Shown here: in pieces, positions 22,751-34,266 of the stretch | Position numbering within the stretch: the stretch's first letter is position 1 | Layout: each line of letters opens with the position of its first letter | DNA from: Moniliella sp. 'wahieum' | Taxonomy: Eukaryota > Basidiomycota > Moniliellomycetes > Moniliellales > Moniliellaceae | Assembly: GCA_003971905.1 (NCBI GenBank) | Contig: RSEE01000066.1 | Coordinates: forward strand, 248,001-312,000 | Direction: 5' to 3' | DNA length: 64,000 bases | Translations under genes and position numbers: made by a program | The notes under the pieces: model-generated | What the model was told of the DNA's origin: nothing | Databases searched by the model: none | Seen by the model: the letters and a program-made list of their open reading frames with translations, nothing else

Positions 22751-23351
22751 GGAGGCGGAGGTGGGGTGGTGGTGGTGGAGGGGGAGGCTGTGGGCTAGGT
22801 GACTAGCGGCTACTGACTAGCGACTGGCGACTGGTCACGGTGACCGGTGACTGACTGTCATTCTGGCCACTCGCAGCAGCAGGGCAGCAGCAGCAGAGAA
22901 CAAATCTGGCTGCAGCAGGCTTCGCGGCTGCTAGGGTTGAGTCCCCACACTGCACCCCTGCCGTGGTGGAGACGCGAGCGACTGAGCAAGCGCCACAGGA
23001 CAGCGTGCTCGAGTCCGCTCCGCAGAGCGTAGCCAAGGGTGACGTCCATGGTGTGGGCGCGTGATATTGGATAGCTCCATGATGCATGATGCATGATGCA
23101 TGATGTATGGTGGGCGAGCGCACATCACGCGCATCACGTGATCTGGCATCTCGGCCGTGGGGTGGCGGCAGTAGACAGTAGGTGGCCTGTTCTCTTCTCC
23201 TCTCTTCTCTCCCGGCCGGCTGGATCGGGTGAATCCCACGACCGCCTCCGACGCCAAGCTTCCAGCGAAGCTTCCCGCGTGGCTCGCCCCGTCCCGCCCC
23301 CGCTCCCGCTCGCCCCCTCGCGGTCAGCGGCGCTGGCCACCACTGCGTGCC
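22751..23351. other. Shared divergent promoter of TOM20 and the PX gene
   Basis: A 601-bp spacer with the GTGAC array, a CATGATG/ATGCATG stutter at 23080-23106, and no gene. Confidence 0.5.
22799..22858. promoter_or_regulatory. GTGAC heptad array between TOM20 and the PX gene
   Basis: GACTAGCGACTGGCGACTGG and GGTGACCGGTGACTGACTG show TGAC or CGAC cores every 7 bp or so. Similar arrays lie at 18388-18420 and 26841-26886. Confidence 0.4.
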
Positions 23352-26185
23352 ATGGCTCCGGCTCAGGTGCCCCAAGGCCAGCCGCCGTACCCGGGCCCAC
23401 CCGGCGTACTCACGCCGCTGCGTACTCACTACCTCAAGAAGGCCCTCGTCCAGCTCCAGGTCGAGCACGAGCTTGCCATCCTCAACCGAATAGTTCGTCG
23501 TCTTGCATCTTTCCGTCACCCGCTTGACCCAACCTCCCTCCTCCCCTTCCCCCCGCTCCTTCCGCCTGGACCTGTACGTTCAGATGCTCTGGCCGCGCTC
23601 GGCGTCCCTTCATCCGGTCCCTGGCGCCCATCCAGGCCGCGGATCTGCTTTTCTTCGTTATGTTTTCCAGCGGTGGGTCCTCACCTTCCCCCTTGTCAAG
23701 CAGGCCTCCGCTGGCTTTTTCCCCAAAGTCCAGCAGTTGGCCCAAGAGTTCTACGAGTCCAACATCTCGATTCTGGCGATCGCGAAGAGCCCACAAACGT
23801 CGCAAAATCGCCAATCGGGTCGAGCGCTACGTCACGCTTCTCTTTGCTGCCGCTATCATTGCAAAGCCCCCGCCTGGCATCCCACCAGGCGAGGCGGAGC
23901 AGGTTGTTGAGCTGACCGACCAAGATCGTCAGGCCATCACGGCTGCCGAGCAGGCTGGTGTCAGTGGTGAGCAAGATGTGGCCACACTGGCGATTAACAT
24001 TATCGCAGTTCGCGTACCTCACGCTGCGCCGGGCAAGAAGACGGACTTGGCCAATTCGCAGTTTATCGTTGCGTCCAGTGCGGGCAAAGGAACGGACGAC
24101 ACCTATGTCGCCCGTACATATACTGACTTTGAACATCTCAAGCACAGGCTTCAAAAAGAAGTCGGACCTCTGGTCTGGGTGCCTGACCTCCCTCCCAAAG
24201 ACTACCCTGCACCTGATGAGAGGATACGCAGTGTGAGCAAGTCCCTGTCCGACAGATTACTTGGCCTGACTCTGGGTAGTAGTAGTTCCAACTCCACCCC
24301 AACTAGCGGTGCTAGCACGCCGAACCGGGATGTGTCCGCCGCCTCATCTTCCCCCGTTGTCGCGCGGGAAACCAATCGCCAATCGTTACGTGCCTACCTA
24401 CGCGATTTGGCCGAGATACCAGTGATGCGGACGAGCAACCCTCGACTCATTTTTGCATTCCTCCCCGATTGAGCTTACAGAGGCGGAGATGGAGGACGCT
24501 TCTCTCCGGATCGAAATGGACGCTCGCCGTGAGACAGCGACAGTAGGCTTTGCCGAAGCAAGTGAAGTACGAGCAGCGGAGTTACGGTCGTTGCTCAGCA
24601 AGCTCAAATATGAAGTGTCCCAGCCTGATGGACTCGACAAGGTGTTTTCAGTGTTTCGTACTACTTCCCAGCTCAAGGACTTACCTGAAGACTACCGCGC
24701 GATGATGGGATGGGTCAATGAGTATGGCCGCTTCGCTCTACACGTCCTTTATTGGTTCGAACAATGGGAGCGCGACATTTGCCTCATTCAGCAAAATCAA
24801 CTTTCTCATGCCCTATTCACTTTTGTCGGCTGTTTTGCACATTACCAACCCAGCGGCCATGATCAAAGGGGTGATGAACGTATTTCTGGCGCAACCCTTG
24901 GGAAGCAAGTCTTTGCTGCAACGCATAAGCGGCGCAAGTCTTTCCGAGGGCACGAAACAGCGACACGCCATGGCACAGAGCGCAGCGCTACGGATTAATG
25001 ACCCTCTGATGGTTCAAAAGTTAAGCGCTTATGTGGACCTGCCGACTGAGAAGCGAATGCAACTCAAGACGCATTCTCAACGGGAGCGTCTCCCCCCTCC
25101 CCGTTGTTGTTCTGACCAGCACTGTATGTGGCCCGCCTTTGTCGCCATCCCAGGCGGAGCGGGTAGAGAAGGCCAGGGTGTCGCGAGCCAAAGGTGAGTT
25201 CACAGGGCCTTCGACACTCCTGGACGATTTCCATACACTTATGGTTGCTCAACTCAAGATCCACGACAATGAACAGCTCGAGTCGTTGGTCACGGGGGGC
25301 ATTATCGCTGATCTCTTCCGTGATGTGGTCGCCATGTTTATCACGCCGTTGGCTGAGATTTACCGGGACGCGCATGCCTCCGACTTTGTGGGGGACATAC
25401 AGTCGTTTTGTGATGACTTGGCCCAAACGGTCAAGGCCAACCAGGAAGGTAGGTTCCCTTTAGCCATCTTGTTGGGCCACGCTGACTTTTCTCCCGCGCC
25501 AGTTTATCGACAAACCCAACAGTTATGTACCAGTCTTCCAAGATCTCGTCGGCCGTCATGAGGAAGCTATCTATCGTTTTATCCACGAAACCCAAGTCAA
25601 GGGCCATGTTCTCTTTGGCGAACTAATCGACTATGCGCAGCGGTTTATTGACTTTTTGCGTGGCCAGGCGCCAGTGCCCATGTGGCGCAGCGCAAGGGAT
25701 TGGCGAGGTGGATATGGAGACTCTTTTACCGAAGAGGGGGACCCGATGCGGATGCGATTTTGCGCGAGACGGATGTGTTGATCCTTCATGCGTACAAGGC
25801 CAAGTGGCTGCGGGAGGTACGCCTTCGTCGGCAGCTTGCGGCGCAGAGTGGCCAAGGACTCGAGGGAGACACGTTTGGCCATTCCATCCTCGGCTTTAAT
25901 TCGACCACCACCGGCGGGGCAACAGAGATGGAGGCCGATGCGCAGGCAGAGACATCGCCATTTGAGAAGGGGGGCATTCCCGACCTCGCCTACTGCCAGA
26001 GCCAGAGCTACTTGAGATCCCCAAGCTACTCCCACAGTTCCTAGAGCTGGTACGTGAATCGCTGCACCGCTCGTTCTTCCTGCTCCGTGCGTCTTCTATG
26101 GTCTGTGTGCTGACCCATCGCATGTCATACCTGGCCCCGACACACTGGTTTGCAGGTACGCCCCATGCTGCTGGAGCAGACGTAG
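23352..26185 (+). CDS. PX-domain protein of the Ypr097w/Lec1 type (frame broken)
   Basis: Phosphoinositide-binding membrane protein with a PX-associated N-terminal region, a PX domain and a long helical C-terminal domain, like yeast Ypr097w. The start at 23352 gives MAPAQVPQGQPPYPGPPGVL, followed by LKKALVQLQVEHELAILN. The PX domain lies around 23980-24470: IAVRVPHA, YVARTYTDFEHLKHRLQKE, VPDLPPKDYP, LRAYLRDLAEIP, NPRLIFAFL. The C-terminal part has EVSQPDGLDKVFSVF, LLSAVLHITNPAAMIKGVMN, GGIIADLFRDVVAMFITP and LARWIWRLFYRRGGPDA. Likely introns are about 25449-25502 and 26050-26155 (LPQFLEL to VRPMLLEQT). The stop is at 26183-26185. About six frame changes match the indel pattern elsewhere. A longer frame upstream of 23352 is possible but lacks family support. 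Confidence 0.85.
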
Positions 26186-26450
26186 GCAGCGTCTTCTAGG
26201 CTGCTGTTGCCAACGAATGTTGTACATATCTCATGCATTAGCCCCTCCATCTAGTACGCTGTTCAGATGCGCAATTATGTTGAGGGACGAGCGATGACGG
26301 GTATCTTCCGACGAGGAGAAACCGCTGCCAGGGCTCTGTACTCCGGGGGGTCGAGGTCGACCGAAGTCGGCATTGCCATGGCCAGAAGACGCCGGTGTGA
26401 ATAACAAGCGCTACGAAGCGCTGCTGTGACAAACCGCATCTCAAAGTGTC

Positions 26451-26682
26451 CGCCGTGCATCTTTTACGTCATAGGCACGTGCCGACCGGTGCCACGTTTC
26501 CAGCCACCCGCAGCCAGCGCGTATCGGTGATATTATACTACGGTGGCGAAGGGGGGAACGGTGGCTAAGGTGGCGACGGGGGACCGGGGGAACGGTGGTG
26601 GAACGGTGGCTAAGGTGGCGAAGGGGGGACGGTGGCTACGGTGGCGACGCAGCAGACCGGGCCGTAGGCCCGGTGTCTCTCG
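26451..26682 (-). repeat. Second retroelement head fragment with tail linker
   Basis: On the minus strand it begins with the ACCGGGCCTACGGCCCGGT palindrome (26656-26674), then several CCACCGTAGCCACCGTTCCC-type units, CCGATACGCGCTGGCTGCGG as in 12630-12650, and ends with a 28-bp match (26451-26478) to the linker after the tandem tails (about 16930-16957). No coding sequence of the element is present. Confidence 0.75.
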
Positions 26683-26769
26683 TTCCAAACAAACAAAATC
26701 TTTCAAGCGCGGAGCTAGCGCATTCGCTCAGCGCTTGCACTCAGGGCGACCGGTGAGCTTAGCGAGCGC

Positions 26770-26886
26770 TGACGCGTGACGCGTGACGAGCATCCATTGC
26801 ATCATGCATCATGCATCACACTCACCGGACCAACACGCCAAGTGACTAGTGACTAGTGACTAGTGACCGGTGACCTAGTGACTAGC
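26770..26886. promoter_or_regulatory. GTGAC heptad cluster upstream of the CCC1-like gene
   Basis: GACGCGTGACGCGTGACG at 26770-26788, a CATCATG stutter, then GTGACTAGTGACTAGTGACT and GTGACCGGTGACCTAGTGAC at 26841-26886. GTGAC recurs with a 7-bp period. It lies 340-450 bp before the start codon at 27222. Confidence 0.4.
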
Positions 26887-27221
26887 GAAAGTAGACTGTC
26901 TCACACGACCAATGGGAAAAGGGTCGTGGAGGCCAAGACGTACACAGCCCCGTGCCGGTCATCCGCCCGCATTGGTAATCCACGGTGGCAGCAGCACTGC
27001 GGCAGCCTCCCTCGAGGCGAGCGAAAGGGCTGAAGATTGGGATGTTGGAATGCCTCCCGCTGGCTAGTGCGACGCGCGAACAACATGCCCGCAAAAAGCT
27101 AAAAAGATCCAAGTACCGCTGCGCGGTATATAAAAAAGTCGGTAACCCGACGACGCACTGTTATCCTCTCAGACCACAGCCCCCTTCGTTTCGTCTTCAT
27201 CACTCTACCACCACCTTCGAC
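26887..27221 (+). promoter_or_regulatory. Promoter of the CCC1-like gene with TATA box
   Basis: A clear TATATAAAA at 27127-27135 lies about 90 bp before the ATG. No other gene is seen in this stretch. Confidence 0.6.
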
Positions 27222-28438
27222 ATGGCCAGTACTTCCAACAACGATTCCGCCTGCAACGGCAGCATCCACTGCATGTCTTCCCCCAACAGCCAGGCTAGCT
27301 CATCTGCCACCTACGGGGCCTTGCCTTTGCCTCCGCGCCAAGAATCTGGCGAGCACCAACCGCTGCTTGGGATAGCACCCCAGCTAGGCCCGCTTCTGGT
27401 TGCTGTGGAGGTGCTGGGGGCAAGTGCGCTAGCGGCAAGTGCTCTGCCGCCGTAAAGCGTACCCCCCCCCATACGGCCATCCCCATTGAGCCTGAGTCAC
27501 CGGGCTCCCAAGGCTCCCAATGCGCTCGCAACAGTGCAATCTCAATGGCCGCTGCTGCCGCGAGCTCAAGGGAGAGAAGAGAAACGTGCCCTGGTTGACC
27601 CCGATACAATCCGTGACATCATTATTGGTCTGTCTGACGGCCTGACGGTACGTCGCTCCTTCCTTCTTCATCTTACCTGCCTTAAGCAGACGGTGTGCAG
27701 GCAGGTACACCTTTCCCTCCACTCTCCAACTGACCCATGTCGCCATTAGGTCCCCTTTGCTCTCACTGCTGGCCTTTCCTCGGTCGGTTCATCCAGACTC
27801 GTTGTCATTGCTGGTGTGGCCGAGCTCAGTCGGGTGCGATCAGCATGGCCATGGTGGTACCTTTCTGCCCAAGCCGAAAAGGAGCACTACGATCATAGCG
27901 AGGTCAACACCGCTGGTCGTGTGGCCCAGAGCTGCGATGAGCAAATCCAATCCGAGGTGCGATATTTTGGCACCCTATGGCATTGTGGGCCCGGTGGCAA
28001 CTCAAGTGGCAATGCAGCTGCAGCAGGCTGAAGCGACGAAACAACAGCGCATTGCTTTGGACAAGTCCTCATTGACTGCGGGCGATCGGGACGAGCTGGC
28101 GGGACGGGGAGTAACGCCTTTTCTACGTCTTGGACAGGGGTTGGAGCCCGTCTCGTCCGAACGCTCTACTCGTTCGGCCATCAACATTGGCGTGGCCTAT
28201 CTTCTCGGGGGCTTGGTGCCCCCGCTCCGTATTTTTCTTCGCCACTGCTTTCCAGGGGCTGGTTGGCATCGACGATCATTACAGGCATTACCCTGCTCTT
28301 GTTTGGCATGGCCAAGCACCGCGTCACGGGCGGAGAGGAATCGCCCAAGTCTTATGCTTGGTCAGCCCTTACAACTTTGGCTGTCGGTGGGCGGCTGCAG
28401 CTCGTCGTGGCATTGTTAAGGGTGCTCGAGGGCCCTGA
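27222..28438 (+). CDS. CCC1: CCC1/VIT1 family vacuolar iron (manganese) transporter
   Basis: Exports cytosolic Fe2+ (and often Mn2+) into the vacuole. The start at 27222 gives MASTSNNDSACNGSIHCMSS, a hydrophilic N-terminal tail with LPLPPRQESGEHQPLLG. Then comes the family block VDPDTIRDIIIGLSDGLT, a 102-nt intron (27648-27749) and VPFALTAGLSSVG (first helix), continuing VIAGVAELS, AISMAMGGYLSAQAEKEHYD. The cytosolic Glu-rich region (DILAPYGIVGPVATQVAMQL) precedes the last three helices (NIGVAYLLGGLVP, IITGITLLLFGMAKHRVTG, SALTTLAVGG). Four or more frame changes are needed (near 27440, 27830, 27955, 28220, 28390); the C-terminal stop is therefore approximate. The GTGAC cluster and TATA box lie upstream. 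Confidence 0.9.
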
Positions 28439-28827
28439 CACAGGCCTTTGAGTGCAGACGCGCGTGGTTCCCCCTCTGTGATGTGGACCGGGATGGGGAG
28501 GCTTGATTGTGCACTCTGCAGGGTTTCCTGATACATAGCCGTGGCCTCTAATAACATTGGCTGTGTCTCGCCAACTAAAGCTCACCCTGGTCCTCGAGTT
28601 CGTATACCTTTTTGTACTCCACAATCCACTTTCAGCTCTCCTTCTACCTTGTTTCCGCGATAGTGGCTTGTTTGAAGGTGGAAGAGGACAGTACTGAAAA
28701 TTGCGATAGGGCATCAGCAGGCATATCGCAATGCATCTTGCACAAAAGAATGGAATTGGCGTCGATCAAACTGTCCAAACGTGCAAATCAATATCAGTCG
28801 GTTGAACTACTTGAATGCTGTTATCTC
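28439..28827. other. Intergenic between CCC1 and tRNA-Lys
   Basis: 389 bp with no recognised feature. Confidence 0.4.
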
Positions 28828-28909
28828 GCCTCGCTATTTCAATCGGTAGAATTTGAGACTCTATTTAGAGGTCCATCTCACGGTTGTGGGTTCGAGTCCA
28901 CGTGGGGCG
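28828..28909 (+). tRNA. tRNA-Lys(CTT) with intron; anticodon as written reads CTA
   Basis: 82 nt. Acceptor GCCTCGC pairs GTGGGGC with discriminator G; the D arm is TTTCAATCGGTAGAAT, the anticodon stem TGAGA/TCTCA, and the T loop TTCGAGT. It is the same gene as 40493-40577, but one T is missing from the CTCTTA anticodon loop, so the loop reads CTCTA, and one C is missing in the T stem (GTCCAC for GTCCCAC). Both differences are one-base losses, like those in the protein genes. The intron is about 10-11 nt ending GAGGTCC. Most likely a normal tRNA-Lys with sequence errors; a decayed copy is the alternative. Confidence 0.75.
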
Positions 28910-29136
28910 TCTTTTTGCACCACATTCCTCTGACTTGGATACGCGCCAGAAAACCTGACCTGGTATACTAACCCTGCTTTTTTCTGAATTCATAGCATTG
29001 GCAGAATTTGAGAAAGTTATGCAGCTGAATGGTTGAGCGTTGATGTTAGTAGATGACACGGGCGTAGTAGAGAGGGAGAAGAGACAAGCATGTCACACAC
29101 ACGACTATTTTCGAAACTACCGCCACGGGAGCATAA

Positions 29137-29228
29137 GCTCCGATCTTCCAGTGGTTAGGAAGTGGGATTTTGAGTTACCTCCGCGATAACAACTTCCCGA
29201 AACCTGGGTTCGAATCCCAGTTGGAGCT
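29137..29228 (+). tRNA. tRNA with intron, probably tRNA-Gln(TTG)
   Basis: 92 nt. Acceptor GCTCCGA/TTGGAGC with discriminator T, D stem TTCC/GGAA, anticodon stem TGGGA/TCCCG, T arm CTGGG-TTCGAAT-CCCAG. With the loop TTTTGA + T, the anticodon is TTG, and a 20-nt intron (GTTACCTCCGCGATAACAAC) sits after position 37. The fold is good; the Gln identity rests only on placing the intron there. Confidence 0.75.
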
Positions 29229-29464
29229 TTTTGCTGCTCATTTCCCCCCCAACAGCGTTTGCTGTCTCTGCTCTCTGCATCCCGTCCAAACTCTTCTCCA
29301 ACTCGCCTGCCTCAATCCTTCCCAGTCAGTATCCACATACCTCTTGTGACTCGTTATGATTTCCAGTTCGCGAGGCAAACGAATACCTGCGGCACAATCT
29401 ATCTGAGGACCAAAGGGAAGTCGTGTAGGCGAGCTGCTTGCTCCAGTCAGGGTATCATTACGCG

Positions 29465-31883
29465 TTAAGCTTTATGGTTCGTCATCACTGCTGTCGACAA
29501 TTTCATAGCGCGGAGCTTTGCTTGCTGGAAAGGAATGAATGGCAGGCGCTTGAGAGTACGCACGGCCAAAGCCTCCTCGTCGGACGAGTCGGCGGCGATC
29601 GTCACATCCTGGTCCGGACTGCTCTCTTCATCGTTCAAGACAACGGCCGAATGGGGTGCACGGGTGATGGAATGGGACTGGCGGGGGCGGCTTTCTCCCC
29701 TCGTGACTCGGTCTTGGTGTTGGGCTTGGTCTTTGTAGTCCGCGGTTTGGATTTCAGGGCTTCGCCCTGGCGCGCGGGAGAATCCATGTCTTTGCCGTAC
29801 ACGCTCACGCACACGCGTTCCTTACCTTGGCCCGTACGCACCATCTCCTCACTTGCTTCAGAGTCATCTTGCGGAGCGCCCACGACTCAATCCCCAGGTC
29901 GAGATACACATTCACCGTGTGTGGTGTCTGGACGTATTCTTCACGATATGGCCCCGAACCCAAAGTTCGACCAAGAGGCGTTCGTATTGGTTTTGGTCAG
30001 AGCACCTTGCCCCCAAAGTCGTTCATATCCACAACACCCACCTTGGACAAGTTGCCCGGCGGTTTGACACTTGTCACGGCTGGACTGATCGGGATGGAGC
30101 GCCCATCTGGCCCACCAAGACTTCGTATCGACCACGGTTGTTCCCTCGGACTAGGTCGGTGAGCTGACCAAGCGTGACGCGGCCTTGGTCTAACTTGATC
30201 CGAGCCAGAGCATGGAGCGATTTCCATGCCTCAACGCTGGCGTCGCGCATGCCCAACTCGTCATGCCCCACACATTATCGCACGTTCCACAGGGAGATAG
30301 GTCGCTGTGCGCGTCTTCGAAATACTGGCTGAAAAACACCTTGCGACACTCGAGTTTGGCTGTACTCCAGCACGCCCCGCACCTTATCGCTGCCGCCTGG
30401 CGAATCGGAGGCCACACTGGCGATTCGCACCCCGTCTTGCGGACGGTAAAAGAACACACTCGGCCGGTTCCCCATCCCGTCCGGCCGCCCCGACTCTTGG
30501 TACAACCCCTCGATGAGGTGGGTGTGTGGCGTGCACGACGTAGCGCACGTCGGGTTTGTCGATGCCCATTCCAAATGCGGTTGTGGCGCAAATGACATGG
30601 ACCTGCCCTTCTATCCAGCGTTGGTGGACCCGCGTCTTGTCAGTGTCTGCCATACCTGCATGATAGGCCGAGCACGAATCTTGCCCTCACTGAGTTGGGT
30701 GAGGTGCTTGGCCATGTCCTCCGTATTCTTTTGGCTAAGGCAATAGACAATGCCTGTTTGCGACAATGTCGAATGTTAGCAGGGCGCATCATCAAAGAGG
30801 AGGTGGCACATACCTGTCTTGCTTGGTGGCAGGAGAGAATGTAATTCGCCACATCCGCATACTCGTCCTTCCCAGTGTTTTTCGGCAAGACCGAATATGT
30901 GAGGTTGGGTCGGATTAGGGGGCTAGTAAAGTGCACCGTTCCATTGGGCAAGGCCTGGTCAGCTGGGGTAAGCTGGGGTATGCCCAAACATTCAATTACA
31001 TCTTCGACCACGGCATAGGGCGCGGTGGCGGTGAAGCAGGAGAGGGGGTGTGGGTGAAGAATTTGGTGAGCAGTCGAGCTTGCGATAGTCGGGACGGTAG
31101 TCGTGGCCATACTGACTGCAGCAATGAGCCTCGTCGATTACGATCGTGCCAAGGCGCCCGCCTCCTCGGCGTTTTGCAGCGCCGCGCGCAGCGTCTTATT
31201 CTTGGTGAGTTGTTCAGGCGTCACGTAGAGCAGCTTGGGCGGGCGCTCGTCCTCGTCCACCAGGGCAGCAACCGTCTTGGAGCCCAAAACAGCAATAGGT
31301 GGGTTGTTTTCCGATGTCATGCTGCGGACCAAGCGGTTGAGACGCGTTGTCTTCGCGTGGGGTGGCCGCCGTCATCAGGTCACAAGGGATGCCTTGATCG
31401 CGAAGATGCTCGACTTGGTCGTGCATGAGACTGACCAAGGGAGAGATGACGAGTGTGACGCCCGGCTGCAACAGTGCCGGAAGTTGGTAGCAAAAACTTT
31501 TCCCTCCGCCCGTTGGCATGACGACAAAGACGTGACGCCGGTCCAAGACGGCACGGAGGACACCTTGTTGACAGTACCGGAACTGCTGAAAGCCAGGCCC
31601 AGTACTGCTTGGCCACCCTTACAACGCCAGCTGCGTCGGCATTCACGGGGCTGGAATAATCGACGGCGCGGGGCGGGCGGTTGGTGCGCCCGCCCTGGCG
31701 CTCGAGGGCGCGAAGAGCCTGGTCGGCAAGGGTTTGGCGCTCGGCGAGGAGGCGGTGTTGCTCTTTGCGCAAGCTGGTGATTTGCAGTTCGACCTGCTCC
31801 AGCGCGGATTCAAGTGCGTGGGCGCGATGTGCATCTCTCTCGGAGAGCCCGTCGACGAACTGCGCCAAAGGCGGCAGCGGCAT
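29465..31883 (-). CDS. RecQ-family ATP-dependent DNA helicase (RECQL1-like)
   Basis: 3'-5' DNA helicase for replication and recombination repair. The start at 31883 gives [20 protein letters not shown] and an N-terminal coiled coil ([20 protein letters not shown]) as in RECQL1. Motif I is [15 protein letters not shown] (about 31490); motif Ia region [20 protein letters not shown]; the DEAH box is [19 protein letters not shown] (about 31120). Domain 2 has AYHAGM and [20 protein letters not shown] (about 30570) and an ESGRAGRDG motif VI. A zinc-binding RQC part ([20 protein letters not shown]) follows, then a basic, acidic-patched tail ending MTNHKA at 29465. The intron at 30754-30813 joins the segment ending RQT to [18 protein letters not shown]. 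Frame changes near 31600, 31350, 31010, 30520 and 30260-29880 resemble those elsewhere. It shares a 317-bp promoter with the carrier gene. Confidence 0.9.
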
Positions 31884-32200
31884 GGTGGGGCACTGCGAGC
31901 GCGAGCGCTGGTGGTGGGGGCGGGTGTGTGGAAGACGCGAGCGGAGAGGGCGAGGCCAAGGCGCAAGCGAAGTGACTTGTGATTCGTGTTCTGATTGTAG
32001 CCCCCCGTGGCCACCGCATTTCCTGCATCGACGCCGGCTGCGGAATAGACGAGGCTCCGCCCGCGTTCTTCAGTCCGCCGGCCAGGCTGGCTGGCTTCAA
32101 TATTAATCACGGATCATTAATCAGTCCTCAGTCTAGTACTCGTCTTGTTCGGGTAAGCCCCGCTCCGTCCCCCTCTCCTGCACCTGCCGAGCGTGGGCGA
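31884..32200. other. Shared divergent promoter, RecQ helicase and carrier genes
   Basis: 317 bp between two start codons. No TATA box or repeat is recognised. Confidence 0.45.
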
Positions 32201-34266
32201 ATGGCGTCGGCCCCGCTCCCACAACCTCGGCCGGCGAGCATGGGCGACGCCCACGCCGTCGTGTCCGATGCTGGCCACGCGTCCCCACCCTCGCGTCCAC
32301 GCACGCCAGCCCGGCAGCCCAGATAGCGCGGACGACAGCGCCCCGCTGCCGACGAGCCCAGCTCGGGGGACGACGCCTCCCCCGGCGCCCACGCCCAGTA
32401 ACACGGGTCGACAGCTTCAAGGGCGCGCTGACGCGTGCCTTGCTCGGCGCCTTGGCCGTCTTCTTTCGCGCGCCGGTGCGCCTCTACCGTCCGGTCAAGA
32501 TCTCGGCCCTGTCGGTACTAGATGCGTGGCGCAGCGCGAAGGCACCACCTTGTCCTTCCGCTTCTTGCGCACCGTGTGGAAGCGTGAACGGCCTGCTTTT
32601 TTGCGCACCTGCTCGGGCCGCCGTTGCTGATCAACACGGTGATTGGATTTACGCTATTTGAAGCGTTTAGCCTGACGGAGCGAACCTTGCTGCGCCGCTA
32701 CGTCCCCTCCGGCTGGACCGCCACCGGTCGATAGTGCTGGTCGGCGGGTACCGCAATGGAGCCCGTTGTGGATCGTCACTGTATCGGGAGGCGTGGCGGG
32801 GCAGCACAGTGCCTCATATCGGCCCGCTGGACAATGTCCGCAAGGTTTTCCCAGGCCGGCCCTCGGACCCGCGCCACCCTTTGCCTCGGCGTCCCTTCTC
32901 CTGGACCGCGGTGATTCGCGCGGCGGTGCTTCCGTTTGCGGCGACAGAAACCCAGCACCAGAGGATGGTGGCCAAGGTCAAGCATTCCATTTCGGCCGCC
33001 AAGGAGCGCCAGGCGGCGTCTCCGCCGCCTGGCAAGACCAAGGCGGTCGGCAAGGACGATCGCTGGATGCGGTACCTGAATGCGTGGCGAGGCGGGGCGC
33101 ATGGCGCTGGGTTGGTGCTGAGCTTGGTGCGGGACAGTGTGGGCTTTGCATCCTTTTTCGCCGTGTTTGAAGTGAGCCGGCGGGCGGCATACCATGCCTC
33201 GATGGCGGTCGATATGGTCTATTACTTCTTCAACAAGAGTCCCACCCTTCTTCCCGGCCCGCAAGGAGGGGGCAACGTCCCACGCAGCGCTCCGGCGCCT
33301 GGATCGCATGGAGACGTACAGATTGCCGACATTGGGAGCGAAGTGGACAACGACTACTCCTACAAGGCGTCGCGCTCCTTCTTGGGCCGCACCGTGGCGG
33401 CAGTGGTGCTGATTGCCGGGGGTGCGTTGGGCGCCGCATCGTACGAGCTGCTGGGCCGACCGGCCGAGCTGATGCGCTCGGTATTTGATGGCGAACGTGC
33501 TTGGCAAGAGCAGGTCAAACCTCAGTCGGCCGCCCAGCAATCCGCCTTCCGGCGCCGACGTCATGCTTCAGCCGAGGCGGCCGGCGGCGCCCAGCGCGCC
33601 CCGCGAAGGGTTCGACGTGCGGCTCGAGCTGTGCCGCAAACGCTGCCGCGGGCGCCCGGGGCGAATGCACGCAGGTTGGGTTCGCGCCGCCACGCTCGCT
33701 GCGCTCCGGATGGCTAACACGTCGGGATCGAGTGCGCCGGATCGGTTGGGCAGGCGGGTCGACCGCCTTGGCCACAGCGCGGCGGGTGCCAATGGATCGG
33801 GCGCTCACGAGGCGCAGACGCGCAAGACGCGGGCGGGGAGCACGGTGGAACCGGGTGCGACGCACCCATGGCGCCTCCAGGGTCGTCCCAAGCCGTCGGC
33901 ATGGAGCTTGCTGCGGGACTATGCGGTGAGGAACTGGCGCCAACACCAGCCCCGCTCGCCTCGCCTGGCCCACGATCCCCCTTATGGTGCACACGTATTT
34001 CCTTCAGCCGCTCGGGCTCGACAAACGCTTCAGCTGCGCACCGCGCTCAACCTCAAGGGCGCCGGCGTCGTGCCGGAGGCACACGCGCCAATGCGCTCCG
34101 CCATCGCTGGACGGTACACAATGCCGTGACGCAATCGGTGGTGGGCACCAAGAACGCATTGGATCCCAAGGTGGGCGCTAAGATGTCGTGGTGGTTGATC
34201 CGCAAGGCGTTTACCCCGTATGGCTTGGCGTTTGCCTTCGCCATCACCCAGGATCCCGCCGCGTGA
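32201..34266 (+). CDS. Mitochondrial carrier family protein (divergent)
   Basis: Probable six-helix carrier of the inner (or outer) mitochondrial membrane; substrate unknown. The start at 32201 gives MASAPLPQPRPASMGDAHAV, and a Pro/Ser-rich N-terminal region runs to about 32400. The first repeat has FKGALTRALLGALAVFFRAP and LINTVIGFTLFEAFSL. The second has TVSGGVAG and the signature GPLDNVRKVF (P-x-D-x-x-R) near 32825. Then RDSVGFASFFAVFEVSRRA resembles the even-numbered carrier helices, and the third repeat has LIAGGALGAASYELLGRPAELMRSV (P-x-E-x-x-R) near 33450. The product, up to about 680 residues, is long for a carrier (usually about 300). Extra length lies in a loop at 33240-33350 and in the C-terminal half after 33500, which ends KMSWWLIRKAFTPYGLAFAF. 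Several frame changes occur, so the reading of 33500-34100 is poor. Confidence 0.65.
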
